In this document: in pieces, positions 26,943 through 35,477 of the stretch
How positions within the stretch are numbered: the stretch's first letter is position 1
Layout of the letters: every line of letters starts with the position of its first letter
Origin: Motiliproteus sp041586735
Lineage (GTDB): Bacteria; Pseudomonadota; Gammaproteobacteria; Pseudomonadales; Balneatricaceae
Direction of reading: 5' to 3'
Length of the DNA: 64,000 nt
Assembly (NCBI GenBank): GCA_041586735.1
Contig: JBFGZQ010000004.1
Span: forward strand, 124,001 to 188,000
Notes under the pieces: generated by a model
Database searches by the model: none
The model's input: the letters and a program-made list of their open reading frames with translations, nothing else
Told to the model about the DNA's origin: nothing
Position numbers and translations under genes: made by a program

Positions 26943-27596
26943 ATGGCTAAAATGACTGCAAAACAAGTACTAACAAACCCCGTTGTTGAGAACAACCCGA
27001 TCGCACTGCAGATCCTGGGTATCTGTTCGGCACTGGCGGTAACCAGCTCGCTTAAAGTGGCGTTGGTAATGAGCTTGGCGGTAATCGTGGTAACGGCGTT
27101 TTCGAACCTGTTTATCGCCGCCATCCGTAATCACATCCCCGGTGCTATCCGTATCATCGTGCAGATGGTCATTATCGCGTCTTTGGTTATCGTGGTTGAT
27201 CAGGTGCTCAAGGCTTTTGCTTATGGACTGTCCAAGCAGCTGTCGGTGTTCGTGGGTTTGATCATCACCAACTGTATCGTGATGGGGCGTGCCGAAGCCT
27301 TCGCCATGAAGAACCCTCCGGGGATCAGCTTCATGGATGGCATCGGTAATGGCCTGGGCTATGGTGCGGTACTGATGTTCGTCGGTACCATTCGTGAGCT
27401 GCTGGGTTCGGGTTCACTGTTTGGCGTCGAGATCTTCTCGCTGGTCAATAACGGTGGTTGGTATGTGGCCAACGGTTTGATGTTGCTCCCTCCGTCTGCA
27501 TTCTTCGTCATCGGTCTGATGATCTGGGGTCTGCGTACCTGGAAGAAGAATCAGGTGGAAGCGGCAGAATTCACTATTGCCCCCAACACCAAGTAA
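26943..27596 (+). CDS. nqrD: Na+-translocating NADH:quinone reductase subunit D
   Basis: 217 residues with six membrane helices. VGLIITNCIVMGRAEAFA contains the cysteine which, with its partner in NqrE, binds the intramembrane iron centre. The half-helix pseudosymmetry with NqrE (TNCIVMGRA versus VNCAIMAGA) is visible. It forms part of the Na+ and electron path across the membrane. Confidence 0.96.
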   Translation: MAKMTAKQVLTNPVVENNPIALQILGICSALAVTSSLKVALVMSLAVIVVTAFSNLFIAAIRNHIPGAIRIIVQMVIIASLVIVVDQVLKAFAYGLSKQLSVFVGLIITNCIVMGRAEAFAMKNPPGISFMDGIGNGLGYGAVLMFVGTIRELLGSGSLFGVEIFSLVNNGGWYVANGLMLLPPSAFFVIGLMIWGLRTWKKNQVEAAEFTIAPNTK

Positions 27597-27613
27597 GCAG
27601 AGGCGAATAAACA

Positions 27614-28222
27614 ATGGAACATTATATTAGTTTGCTTGTTAAGGCGGTTTTCGTCGAAAACATGGCGCTCGCCTTCTTCCTGGGGATGTGTACCTTTATC
27701 GCTATCTCCAAGAAGATTCAGACCGCGATGGGTCTGGGTGTGGCGGTTATCGTAGTACTGGGTATTACGGTACCGATCAATAACCTGATCTACACCTATC
27801 TATTGGCTGACGGTGCCTTGGCTTGGGCCGGTATGCCAGAAGTTGATCTGAGCTTCCTGGGCTTGATCTCCTATATAGGTGTTATTGCAGCGGTAGTACA
27901 GATCCTGGAGATGTTCTTGGATAAGTACGTACCGGCGCTTTACAACGCTCTGGGTGTGTTCTTACCGTTGATCACCGTTAACTGCGCCATCATGGCCGGT
28001 GCGCTGTTCATGGTAGAGCGTGACTATAACTTCGGCGAGTCCGTGGTTTACGGTATCGGTGCAGGTTTGGGTTGGGCTTTCGCAATCACCGCTCTGGCGG
28101 GTATTCGCGAGAAACTGAAGTACAGCGATGTGCCGCATGGCCTTCGTGGCTTGGGTATCACCTTCATTACGGTAGGGTTGATGTCCATGGGCTTCATGTC
28201 CTTCTCTGGGGTGCAGCTGTAA
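27614..28222 (+). CDS. nqrE: Na+-translocating NADH:quinone reductase subunit E
   Basis: 202 residues, six membrane helices. LPLITVNCAIMAGALFM carries the second set of cysteine-containing half-helices that ligate iron with NqrD. The start LLVKAVFVENMALAFFLGMC is standard. It lies 17 bases after nqrD and 38 before nqrF within the operon. Confidence 0.97.
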   Translation: MEHYISLLVKAVFVENMALAFFLGMCTFIAISKKIQTAMGLGVAVIVVLGITVPINNLIYTYLLADGALAWAGMPEVDLSFLGLISYIGVIAAVVQILEMFLDKYVPALYNALGVFLPLITVNCAIMAGALFMVERDYNFGESVVYGIGAGLGWAFAITALAGIREKLKYSDVPHGLRGLGITFITVGLMSMGFMSFSGVQL

Positions 28223-28260
28223 GGCTGTGCATCGCTCGAATTAGTAAAGGTTAAACGAAC

Positions 28261-29484
28261 ATGGAAATTATACTCGGTGTAATCATGTTCACGACTGTGG
28301 TACTGGCCTTGGTTGCGGTGATTCTATTCGCCCGCTCCAAAATGGTGAGTTCCGGAGACGTGACCATTGAGATCAATGGCGACCCCAAAAAAACGATCAG
28401 AGTGCCTGCGGGTGATAAACTGCTGCAGACGCTTTCTGGCCAGGGGATCTTCCTGTCATCTGCCTGTGGTGGCGGTGGTACCTGTGCGCAGTGTAAGTGT
28501 ATCGTCGAAGAGGGGGGTGGCGAGATGCTGCCAACCGAAGAGGGTCACTTCAATAAAGGCCAGAAGCGTGAAGGCTGGCGTCTGTCGTGTCAGGTTTCGG
28601 TGAAGCAGGACATGAAGATCGAAGTTGAAGAAGAGGTCTTCGGCGTTAAGAAGTGGGAGTGTACGGTTGAGTCCAACCCTAACGTAGCTACCTTCATCAA
28701 GGAGTTGACCCTGCGTCTTCCCGAAGGCGAGAGCGTGGACTTCCGCGCCGGCGGTTACGTGCAGTTGGAATGTCCTCCGCACGTGGCTGCGTACAAGGAT
28801 TTTGATATCGATAAGGAGTATCACGAGGATTGGGATAAATTCAACATCTGGCGCTATGTGTCAAAAGTTGATGAAACCGTGGTCCGTGCCTATTCGATGG
28901 CCAACTATCCCGATGAAGTGGGCGTGGTGAAGTTCAACATCCGTGTGGCGACTCCGCCCCCCGGACGTGATGATCTGCCCGCCGGCAAGATGTCCTCCTA
29001 TGTGTTCAGCCTGAAGCCGGGCGACAAGGTCACGGTCTACGGACCCTTTGGTGAATTCTTCGCCAAGGATACCGATGCTGAGATGGTCTTCGTGGGCGGT
29101 GGTGCCGGTATGGCACCCATGCGCTCACACATCTTCGATCAGCTCAAACGGTTGAGCTCCAAGCGTAAGATCTCTTACTGGTACGGCGCACGCTCGATGC
29201 GTGAAGCCTTCTACGGCGAAGAGTTCGACCAGCTGGCGGCTAATAACGACAACTTTAAGTGGCACCTGGCGCTGTCCGATCCGCTTCCTGAGGACAACTG
29301 GAACGGTTACACGGGATTCATCCACAACGTGCTGTTTGAAAACTATCTGAAGGATCATGAAGCACCTGAGGATTGTGAGTTCTACATGTGTGGACCACCC
29401 ATGATGACCTCTGCGGTGATCAAGATGTTGGAAGACCTGGGTGTTGAGCGTGAGAACATCCTGCTCGACGACTTCGGCGGTTAA
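28261..29484 (+). CDS. nqrF: Na+-translocating NADH:quinone reductase subunit F
   Basis: 407 residues. After an N-terminal membrane helix, the [2Fe-2S] ferredoxin domain has CGGGGTCAQCKC plus a later Cys in RLSCQV. The FAD domain has RAYSMANYP, and the NADH domain has VGGGAGMAPMRSH and FYMCGPPMM. This subunit takes the hydride from NADH on the cytoplasmic side. All cofactor ligands are present. Confidence 0.98.
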   Translation: MEIILGVIMFTTVVLALVAVILFARSKMVSSGDVTIEINGDPKKTIRVPAGDKLLQTLSGQGIFLSSACGGGGTCAQCKCIVEEGGGEMLPTEEGHFNKGQKREGWRLSCQVSVKQDMKIEVEEEVFGVKKWECTVESNPNVATFIKELTLRLPEGESVDFRAGGYVQLECPPHVAAYKDFDIDKEYHEDWDKFNIWRYVSKVDETVVRAYSMANYPDEVGVVKFNIRVATPPPGRDDLPAGKMSSYVFSLKPGDKVTVYGPFGEFFAKDTDAEMVFVGGGAGMAPMRSHIFDQLKRLSSKRKISYWYGARSMREAFYGEEFDQLAANNDNFKWHLALSDPLPEDNWNGYTGFIHNVLFENYLKDHEAPEDCEFYMCGPPMMTSAVIKMLEDLGVERENILLDDFGG

Positions 29485-29496
29485 TTAATACCGACG

Positions 29497-30537
29497 ATGT
29501 TGATTCCACGCATCTACCTCGCGACTGCAGCACTGTTGGCTCTGGCCACGGTGCTGCTGACCGGCTGCATGAACGGCGACCCTCGGGTCGCCGTTCATGC
29601 TTTATCGGGTTCCACCATGGGCACCCGTTACCATATCAAGGTCGTGGCTCCACAGACTCTGGATGTCGTCGCCTTGAATGCGCGCGTTCAAGCGGTGTTG
29701 GATCGGATCGAGTCGCGGATGTCGACCTATCGTGATGACTCCGAGTTGAGCCGTTTTAATCAGGCTGCTGCCGGTGCGCCCTTTGCTGTGTCTACCGAGA
29801 CCGCGACCGTGGTTGCTTTAGGGTTGCAGGTGAGTCAGCAGAGCGGCGGTGCCTTCGACATGACCGTGGGTCCTTTGGTAAATCTGTGGGGCTTCGGACC
29901 GAATCAAACCATTACCCAGGCTCCCGAGCCTGAGGTGATTGCCGAGCGTCTTCAGGAAGTTGGTTACCAGGCCGTATCGGTACGCAGTGATCCTTGGGCG
30001 TTGTTAAAGCAAGCTCCGCGCTATCTGGACCTGTCAGCCATAGCCAAAGGCTACGCGGTCGATCAGCTGGCGGAGTTACTCCAGCCCGAGTTTAGTGGTT
30101 TTATGGTAGAGGTCGGTGGTGAGCTTCGTCTGCATGGGCGTAAACCTGGCGACGAGGCTTGGCGTATCGCGGTGGAGTCTCCCGATGCGACGACCCGCGA
30201 GATCCAGCGGGTGATCGAGGTGGGTGATAATGCGATTGCGACCTCCGGTGATTACCGCAACTATTTTGAACAGGATGGGGTGCGTTATTCGCATACTATC
30301 GATCCGCAAACGGGTCGTCCTATCAATCATCGTTTGGCATCGGTGACGGTGGTCGATCCCTCCTGCGCACGTGCCGATGCCATGGCTACCGCGCTGATGG
30401 TGTTAGGCGACGACAAGGGCTTGAGCTTAGCCGAGCAATTAGGCGTGCATGCTTTTTTTATTGTTAACAGCGATAACGGATTTATCGAGCGACAGACCTC
30501 TGGATTTGGTCAGTTTATCAAGCCACTAAACCCCTAG
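29497..30537 (+). CDS. apbE: FAD:protein FMN transferase ApbE (lipoprotein)
   Basis: 346 residues. A signal peptide ends in the lipobox LTGC at about residue 24, so the enzyme is anchored to the membrane facing the periplasm. ALSGSTMGTRYHIKV opens the catalytic domain, and GGAFDMTVGPLVNLWGFGP and DLSAIAKGYAVD are the conserved FAD/Mg sites. It cleaves FAD and attaches FMN to threonine in NqrB and NqrC. It lies 12 bases after nqrF, in the order also seen in Pseudomonas and Vibrio. A perfect 16-bp inverted repeat falls in its coding sequence just after the lipobox. Confidence 0.96.
   Translation: MLIPRIYLATAALLALATVLLTGCMNGDPRVAVHALSGSTMGTRYHIKVVAPQTLDVVALNARVQAVLDRIESRMSTYRDDSELSRFNQAAAGAPFAVSTETATVVALGLQVSQQSGGAFDMTVGPLVNLWGFGPNQTITQAPEPEVIAERLQEVGYQAVSVRSDPWALLKQAPRYLDLSAIAKGYAVDQLAELLQPEFSGFMVEVGGELRLHGRKPGDEAWRIAVESPDATTREIQRVIEVGDNAIATSGDYRNYFEQDGVRYSHTIDPQTGRPINHRLASVTVVDPSCARADAMATALMVLGDDKGLSLAEQLGVHAFFIVNSDNGFIERQTSGFGQFIKPLNP
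29567..29600. repeat. perfect 16-bp inverted repeat inside apbE
   Basis: The left arm GCATGAACGGCGACCC (29567-29582) and right arm GGGTCGCCGTTCATGC (29585-29600) are exact complements separated by two bases. The palindrome codes for the short linker between the lipoprotein cysteine and the catalytic domain, where protein sequence is free to vary. In mRNA it would fold into a very stable hairpin about 70 bases after the start codon. Confidence 0.9.
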
Positions 30538-30597
30538 CGGGGCGGTGGGAACAGGGGCTCTATTTTACTGGTCCTATAGATCTGAGAGAGGACGATC

Positions 30598-30849
30598 ATG
30601 GCAACATTTTTTATCGTATTTGCAGTGTTCTTGCTGGTGATCGTGGCGGCATCTGTCGGCGTGATCATGGGGCGCAAGCCCATCAAAGGTTCCTGTGGCG
30701 GCGTCGGCGCGGCTTTGGGGGAAAAAGATTATCTGTGCCCGGTTTGCGGCGATGATCCTAACCGGTGTGAGAAAGAGCAGGAGGCCGCCGAGGCGGAAAA
30801 GCGTGCTGCAGCCGAAGGCTTGAGTTACGAAGTTACGCCTAAAAAGTAA
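30598..30849 (+). CDS. nqrM: Na+-NQR maturation protein NqrM
   Basis: 83 residues. One N-terminal membrane helix, then MGRKPIKGSCGGVGAALGE and CPVCGDDPNRCE: the four cysteines of the NqrM (DUF539) family. NqrM is needed to insert the iron centre between NqrD and NqrE. It lies 60 bases after apbE, completing the set of genes needed for a working sodium pump. Confidence 0.94.
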   Translation: MATFFIVFAVFLLVIVAASVGVIMGRKPIKGSCGGVGAALGEKDYLCPVCGDDPNRCEKEQEAAEAEKRAAAEGLSYEVTPKK

Positions 30850-30994
30850 GCGGCTGCCAGCAGTACTCACGTTCGCCAATCCTCACCCCTGGTTATCGCG
30901 TTGTATACCGTTATTAGCTCGCAGGTCGATAGCCTGGCTACTGGGATGAGTATTGCGCATTTTCCTGATATGTAATGTTGTATAGAGGTGTTTG

Positions 30995-32395
30995 ATGGCG
31001 ACTTATGATTACGATGTAGTCATTATCGGTTCCGGTCCCGCAGGTGAGGGTGCCGCCATGAATGCGGCGAAGAAGGGCTGCAAGGTGGCGGTCGTTGAGA
31101 TCCGAGACCAGGTCGGGGGTAATTGTACCCATGTAGGAACGATCCCGTCTAAGGCGTTACGCCATTCGGTCAAGCAGATCATGGAGTTTAATACCAACCC
31201 GATGTTTCGCGATATCGGAGAACCGCGCTGGTTCTCCTTTCCCAAGGTGCTTAAAAGTGCCGAGAAGGTGATCGCCAATCAGGTGATGATGCGTACCGGT
31301 TTTTACGCCCGTAATCGAATCGATGTTTATTTTGGTCAGGCGTGTTTTGACGATGCCAATACGGTGCGGATTGAGCACGCTCAGCTCAGTACTGATATTC
31401 TTAAGGCTAAAAATGTCATTATCGCCACCGGTTCGCGCCCCTATCAGCCCGATGATGTCGATTTTACCCACCCAAGAATCTATAACTCCGATACCATTCT
31501 GAAGCTCGAGCATACTCCGCGGACCTTGATCGTCTACGGGGCAGGAGTGATCGGTTGTGAGTATGCGTCTATTTTTGCAGGTCTGGGGGTCAAGGTCGAT
31601 CTGATTGATAACCGTGACCGCCTGTTGTCGTTCCTTGACGACGAAATCTCCGATGCGCTGGGTTACCACCTGCGCAATAGCGGTTGCACCATTCGCCACA
31701 ATGAAGAGTATGAGTCGATACTGGGTGATGATCACGGTGTGGTGTTGACGTTGAAATCGGGTAAAAAAATTCGCGCCGATGCCTTTATGTGGAGCAACGG
31801 TCGTACCGGCAATACCGATAATCTTGGGCTGGCCAATATCGGCTTGGAGGCTGACGGTCGTGGCCAGTTAAAGGTCGACGATCATTACCGAACCGCCGTG
31901 GCTGGAGTCTATGCTGCCGGGGATGTTATCGGCTGGCCTAGCTTGGCCTCTGCCGCTATAGGTCAGGGTCGTGCGGCTAGCAATGATATGCTCAATTCAG
32001 ACGACTTCCGCCACGTATCCGAGGTGCCTACCGGCATCTATACCATCCCCGAGATCAGCTCGATCGGCAAGAGTGAGATGGAGCTGACAGCGGCTAGGGT
32101 ACCCTATGAGGTCGGACAGGCGTTTTTTAAGGATATGGCCCGGGCGCAGATTTATGGTGAGCCAGTAGGGATGCTGAAAATTCTGTTCAATCGTGAAACG
32201 CTGGAGATATTGGGCATTCACTGTTTCGGCGATCGTGCCTCAGAGATTATTCATATCGGTCAGGCGATCATGTCGCAGCAGGGGGAGGCGAATACGCTCA
32301 GATATTTCGTTAACACCACGTTCAACTACCCCACCATGGCTGAAGCCTATCAGGTAGCCGCCATGGCGGGTCTGAATCGAATCGCTAACCTATAG
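30995..32395 (+). CDS. sthA: soluble NAD(P)+ transhydrogenase SthA
   Basis: 466 residues, starting at ATG 30995 with GAGG six bases before (the frame also has a TTG one codon earlier). VVIIGSGPAGEGAAMNA binds FAD. GGNCTHVGTIPSKALRHS has only one Cys at the position where lipoamide-dehydrogenase relatives have a redox pair, which is diagnostic for the transhydrogenase. VYGAGVIGCEYASIFAGLG is the NAD(P) site. It moves hydride between NADPH and NADH in the cytoplasm. A terminator follows at 32423. Confidence 0.96.
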   Translation: MATYDYDVVIIGSGPAGEGAAMNAAKKGCKVAVVEIRDQVGGNCTHVGTIPSKALRHSVKQIMEFNTNPMFRDIGEPRWFSFPKVLKSAEKVIANQVMMRTGFYARNRIDVYFGQACFDDANTVRIEHAQLSTDILKAKNVIIATGSRPYQPDDVDFTHPRIYNSDTILKLEHTPRTLIVYGAGVIGCEYASIFAGLGVKVDLIDNRDRLLSFLDDEISDALGYHLRNSGCTIRHNEEYESILGDDHGVVLTLKSGKKIRADAFMWSNGRTGNTDNLGLANIGLEADGRGQLKVDDHYRTAVAGVYAAGDVIGWPSLASAAIGQGRAASNDMLNSDDFRHVSEVPTGIYTIPEISSIGKSEMELTAARVPYEVGQAFFKDMARAQIYGEPVGMLKILFNRETLEILGIHCFGDRASEIIHIGQAIMSQQGEANTLRYFVNTTFNYPTMAEAYQVAAMAGLNRIANL

Positions 32396-32422
32396 TCAGT
32401 ATTGCGTTGTAGAGCAACCCTG

Positions 32423-32450
32423 AAAAATCCTGCGCATGCAGGATTTTTTT
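32423..32450 (+). terminator. Rho-independent terminator after sthA
   Basis: AAAAATCCTGC, a GCAT loop, then GCAGGATTTTTTT: an 11-bp stem followed by seven T in total. Confidence 0.93.
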
Positions 32451-32553
32451 GTTTGCGATCAATATGCTTTTCCGTAACAGAGATCGCCAACCCTGTAGCG
32501 TTCGTGACATTTTACCCGGTCTGCTAAACTAGCGTTATTTTTTGGAGATCGCC

Positions 32554-33276
32554 TTGTTCTCGCCTTTTCAACTAATTGATATACAACCTAAATTTGTGGT
32601 TATTAGTAAATCCGCCGGCGTGAATTTTCACAGCCATGAGGGGCTGCCGGGGTTGGTGCCTCAGCTGGAGTCTGAGCTGGGATTGGGTAAGCTGTATCCT
32701 GTGCACCGCCTCGATACGATGACCTCGGGATTGCTGCTGTTGGCGCGTAGTGCGGCGTCAGCAGAGCGTATTAACCTGGAATTTAGGCAGCGCAGAGTCG
32801 AAAAATATTACCTGGCGTTATCGGATCGTAAACCCACCAAAAAACAGGGGCTGGTGAGTGGTGATATGGAGAAGGGGCGTCGGGGAAGTTGGTTGCTGCT
32901 GAAGAGCCAGGCCAACCCCGCCCAGACCCGTTTTTTTTGTTACAGCCTCAGTCCGGGTGTGCGCTTGTTTGTACTCAAACCGCACACCGGTCGCAGCCAT
33001 CAGCTGCGAGTGATGATGAAAAGTCTGGGGGCTCCGATACTAGGAGACCGGCGTTACTATCCGGGCGCTGCTAGCGCTGATCTGGACCGGGGTTACCTGC
33101 ATGCCTATGCGTTGGGTTTTGAGTTGGCAGGGCAGCGTTATGACTACTGTCATGCACCTACCCAGGGTAGGTTGTTCGTCACTGAAGCTGTGCGCCAGCA
33201 GCTGGCGTCCATCGGTGCGCCAGCGGCGTTGCCTTGGCCGGGACGCATAACGCCTGTGACCGAACGCGAGAGTTAA
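32554..33276 (+). CDS. RluA-family pseudouridine synthase
   Basis: 240 residues. VHRLDTMTSGLLLLARSA holds the catalytic aspartate in the RLD motif, and LKPHTGRSHQLRVMMKSLG and ILGDRRYY are further family signatures. It isomerises uridine to pseudouridine in RNA; it belongs to the small Rlu-like subgroup without an S4 domain, and its target is not known to me. No ATG lies near the conserved start. TTG 32554 has GGAG seven bases before it and is preferred to the TTG at 32542, which precedes that GGAG. Confidence 0.85.
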   Translation: MFSPFQLIDIQPKFVVISKSAGVNFHSHEGLPGLVPQLESELGLGKLYPVHRLDTMTSGLLLLARSAASAERINLEFRQRRVEKYYLALSDRKPTKKQGLVSGDMEKGRRGSWLLLKSQANPAQTRFFCYSLSPGVRLFVLKPHTGRSHQLRVMMKSLGAPILGDRRYYPGAASADLDRGYLHAYALGFELAGQRYDYCHAPTQGRLFVTEAVRQQLASIGAPAALPWPGRITPVTERES

Positions 33277-33364
33277 TGGGCGCTTAACCCAGACACAGGG
33301 TCCTTGCTTGTATGGCTGCTATCGATCGTTGTTTGGCTTAGCCCGTTGGCTAAACAGGTGTATC

Positions 33365-33616
33365 TCAACAGCTCTCATCGAGAATGGTAAAGGCTAGGAA
33401 GGTGGTGAACAGTCCTAACGTCACCATGAAATAGGCCTGGGGGAATAGCAGCATGATGAGTCCGGCCGTGACCCATAATTTATGTACTAGGGATTTTTTG
33501 GCGCGGTATTGGCGACTCTGCAGTCGCGCCAGAGGGTGCCCGGCATCGTACTTGATCGCCGCTCTGAACAGACTCAAACCGAGTAATACCCGCACTAATC
33601 TGAAACCGGTAAACAT
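33365..33616 (-). CDS. small membrane protein of unknown function
   Basis: 83 residues. A basic stretch near 30-45 (RLQSRQYRAKKSLVHK) is followed by one or two hydrophobic segments (LWVTAGLIMLLFPQAYFM and LGLFTTFLAFTI). I do not recognise a family. It stands alone between the pseudouridine synthase gene and the priming sugar transferase gene, both on separate transcripts. AGGGGATAAT precedes the ATG as a plausible ribosome site, which supports a real gene. Confidence 0.5.
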   Translation of the reverse strand: MFTGFRLVRVLLGLSLFRAAIKYDAGHPLARLQSRQYRAKKSLVHKLWVTAGLIMLLFPQAYFMVTLGLFTTFLAFTILDESC

Positions 33617-33794
33617 AATTATCCCCTATCCGCAGGAGAGGAATCATCTCGCTCTGCAGAGAAAATATAGCTGATTTGAGAGAAGCCGTGCTGGGTTGGC
33701 GACCTCTGGGGCGGATTAGCTTGAGGATGTTACTGCGCTCGCGTTAAGCGGCGATCAGGACGTTGAGGGACAGAGCATGCCAACGCCTTAGGTG

Positions 33795-35219
33795 TTAGCG
33801 AGAGCCCTGACCAAATAAAACGACCTCCATGGTCCCGATCAGAATCATGGTATCGAGCATGAAGCTAAAGTTTTTGATGTAGTACAGGTCGTACTGGAGT
33901 TTCTCCATGGCATCATCTTCAGTGCCGCCGTAGTCATAGCAGATCTGAGCCCAACCCGTGAGTCCGGGTTTGACCAGATGGCGATCGCCATAATAGGGAA
34001 TACGTTGGGTTAGCTTTTCGACAAACTCGGTACGCTCGGGGCGAGGGCCGATAAAGCTCATATCCCCCTTGAGAACATTGAACAGCTGCGGTAGTTCGTC
34101 AATACGGTACTTGCGGATAAAGGCGCCGACGACGGTGACCCGTTGGTCATCTTTTTTAGCCCAGACCGCGCCGTTGGTTTCGGCGTCGACTTTCATGCTG
34201 CGAAACTTGAAGATTTTAAAGGGCCGACTGTAGAGTCCGACTCGCTGCTGGCTATAGAACACGGGTGATCTAGGGCCGCCTTCGAGCATAATCAGCAACG
34301 CGGTAATAAGCATGATCGGAGCGGTTGCTACTAACATGACCATACTAATGCCGACATCAAAGATACGTTTCAGGGCGCGCACTAGGGCATCGTTGGTCTT
34401 GTAGCCACGCGAGTAGATAAGCCAGCTGGGACTCAGCAGGTTGAGCGGAATCTTGCCACACTCGCGTTCAATAAAGGTGACGATATCGGTGATATAGATA
34501 CCCGCGACCCGGCAACGATAGAGTTCGCTCATCGGTAAGGCTGCACGCCGGTCATCGGCGGCGACGACGAACTCATCGATGCGGTGCTGTTGGGCATAGT
34601 CGAGTAGCAACGCAAGATCTATTTTTTTTTGTCTGCGTAGCGAGACCGCATTTTCAGCTTTTGACAGGGGGATATAACCGAGCAATATAAAGCCGCGCTG
34701 ATCGTTACCACGCCGTAGTCTATTTTCGATATTCTTGGCCCTTTCTCCCGCACCAAGCACCAATATGCGGCGTTTGATCATGTCTGAGGCGGTTATTTTG
34801 AAAAAACTGTAACGGATGATGCATACCATCAACAGCGATAGCGGTAGCGCGATAATGATCGATTTTGGATGGATCTTGAGATAGGGGACAAAGTAAAAGA
34901 TGACCGCTTGAATGACCGATGCCAGGACAAAACTGATAAGAATTCGTGCTAATAACTCTTTGGTTTCGGTACGCTGACGGGCGTGATAGAGCCCCATGGC
35001 GGCCATAGTCAGGGTTAGTATCGAGACAAAGGTGATAGGCTCAAACGATGTTAAGTGATTAAAAAAACTAGCGTAATTGTAACTGCTGTAGTTGATTGCC
35101 AGAAAAAGGCAGGCGAACATCGCTATAGATTCAATAGCCGCCAGTACTAGGTAGGTGTGCCCGACAGAGGGCTTTCTAACACGAGATACTGCCGAAATGC
35201 TGTCTGTTATTTCGCTCAT
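33795..35219 (-). CDS. EpsB2-type priming sugar-phosphate transferase, PEP-CTERM associated
   Basis: 474 residues. Four N-terminal membrane helices, a Rossmann-like middle (RRILVLGAGERAKNIENRL), a fifth membrane segment and a C-terminal bacterial sugar transferase domain (FKFRSMKVDAETNGAVWA, RIDELPQLFNVLKGDMSFIGPRPER). It transfers a sugar phosphate to undecaprenyl phosphate, the first step of repeat-unit assembly. The C-terminal YDLYYIKNFSFMLDTMIL is typical of the PEP-CTERM-associated group (TIGR03013, from memory). It lies about 20 kb from the other polysaccharide genes and has no polysaccharide neighbour here. Confidence 0.9.
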   Translation of the reverse strand: MSEITDSISAVSRVRKPSVGHTYLVLAAIESIAMFACLFLAINYSSYNYASFFNHLTSFEPITFVSILTLTMAAMGLYHARQRTETKELLARILISFVLASVIQAVIFYFVPYLKIHPKSIIIALPLSLLMVCIIRYSFFKITASDMIKRRILVLGAGERAKNIENRLRRGNDQRGFILLGYIPLSKAENAVSLRRQKKIDLALLLDYAQQHRIDEFVVAADDRRAALPMSELYRCRVAGIYITDIVTFIERECGKIPLNLLSPSWLIYSRGYKTNDALVRALKRIFDVGISMVMLVATAPIMLITALLIMLEGGPRSPVFYSQQRVGLYSRPFKIFKFRSMKVDAETNGAVWAKKDDQRVTVVGAFIRKYRIDELPQLFNVLKGDMSFIGPRPERTEFVEKLTQRIPYYGDRHLVKPGLTGWAQICYDYGGTEDDAMEKLQYDLYYIKNFSFMLDTMILIGTMEVVLFGQGSR

Positions 35220-35477
35220 CGGAGGCTGTTTTCCTAAGCTTTTTTTTACGACCAGTTTAGTGCTATGTACGTATTCATATCTATCATGGAAGAGTGTAGC
35301 CGCAGATTACAGCGCTGCAGATTTCATTTAAACGCGAATAATGATAGAGCGCATTTTTTAGGGCTATTAGTGCTGCATTGCAGTGTTAGTCATTGGCAAT
35401 GGCACGTTGAATCCAGTATTTTCTGCTCAGACAGCATCGACGTGATGTGAATCGAACAGCTTATTACAAGGTGGTAT

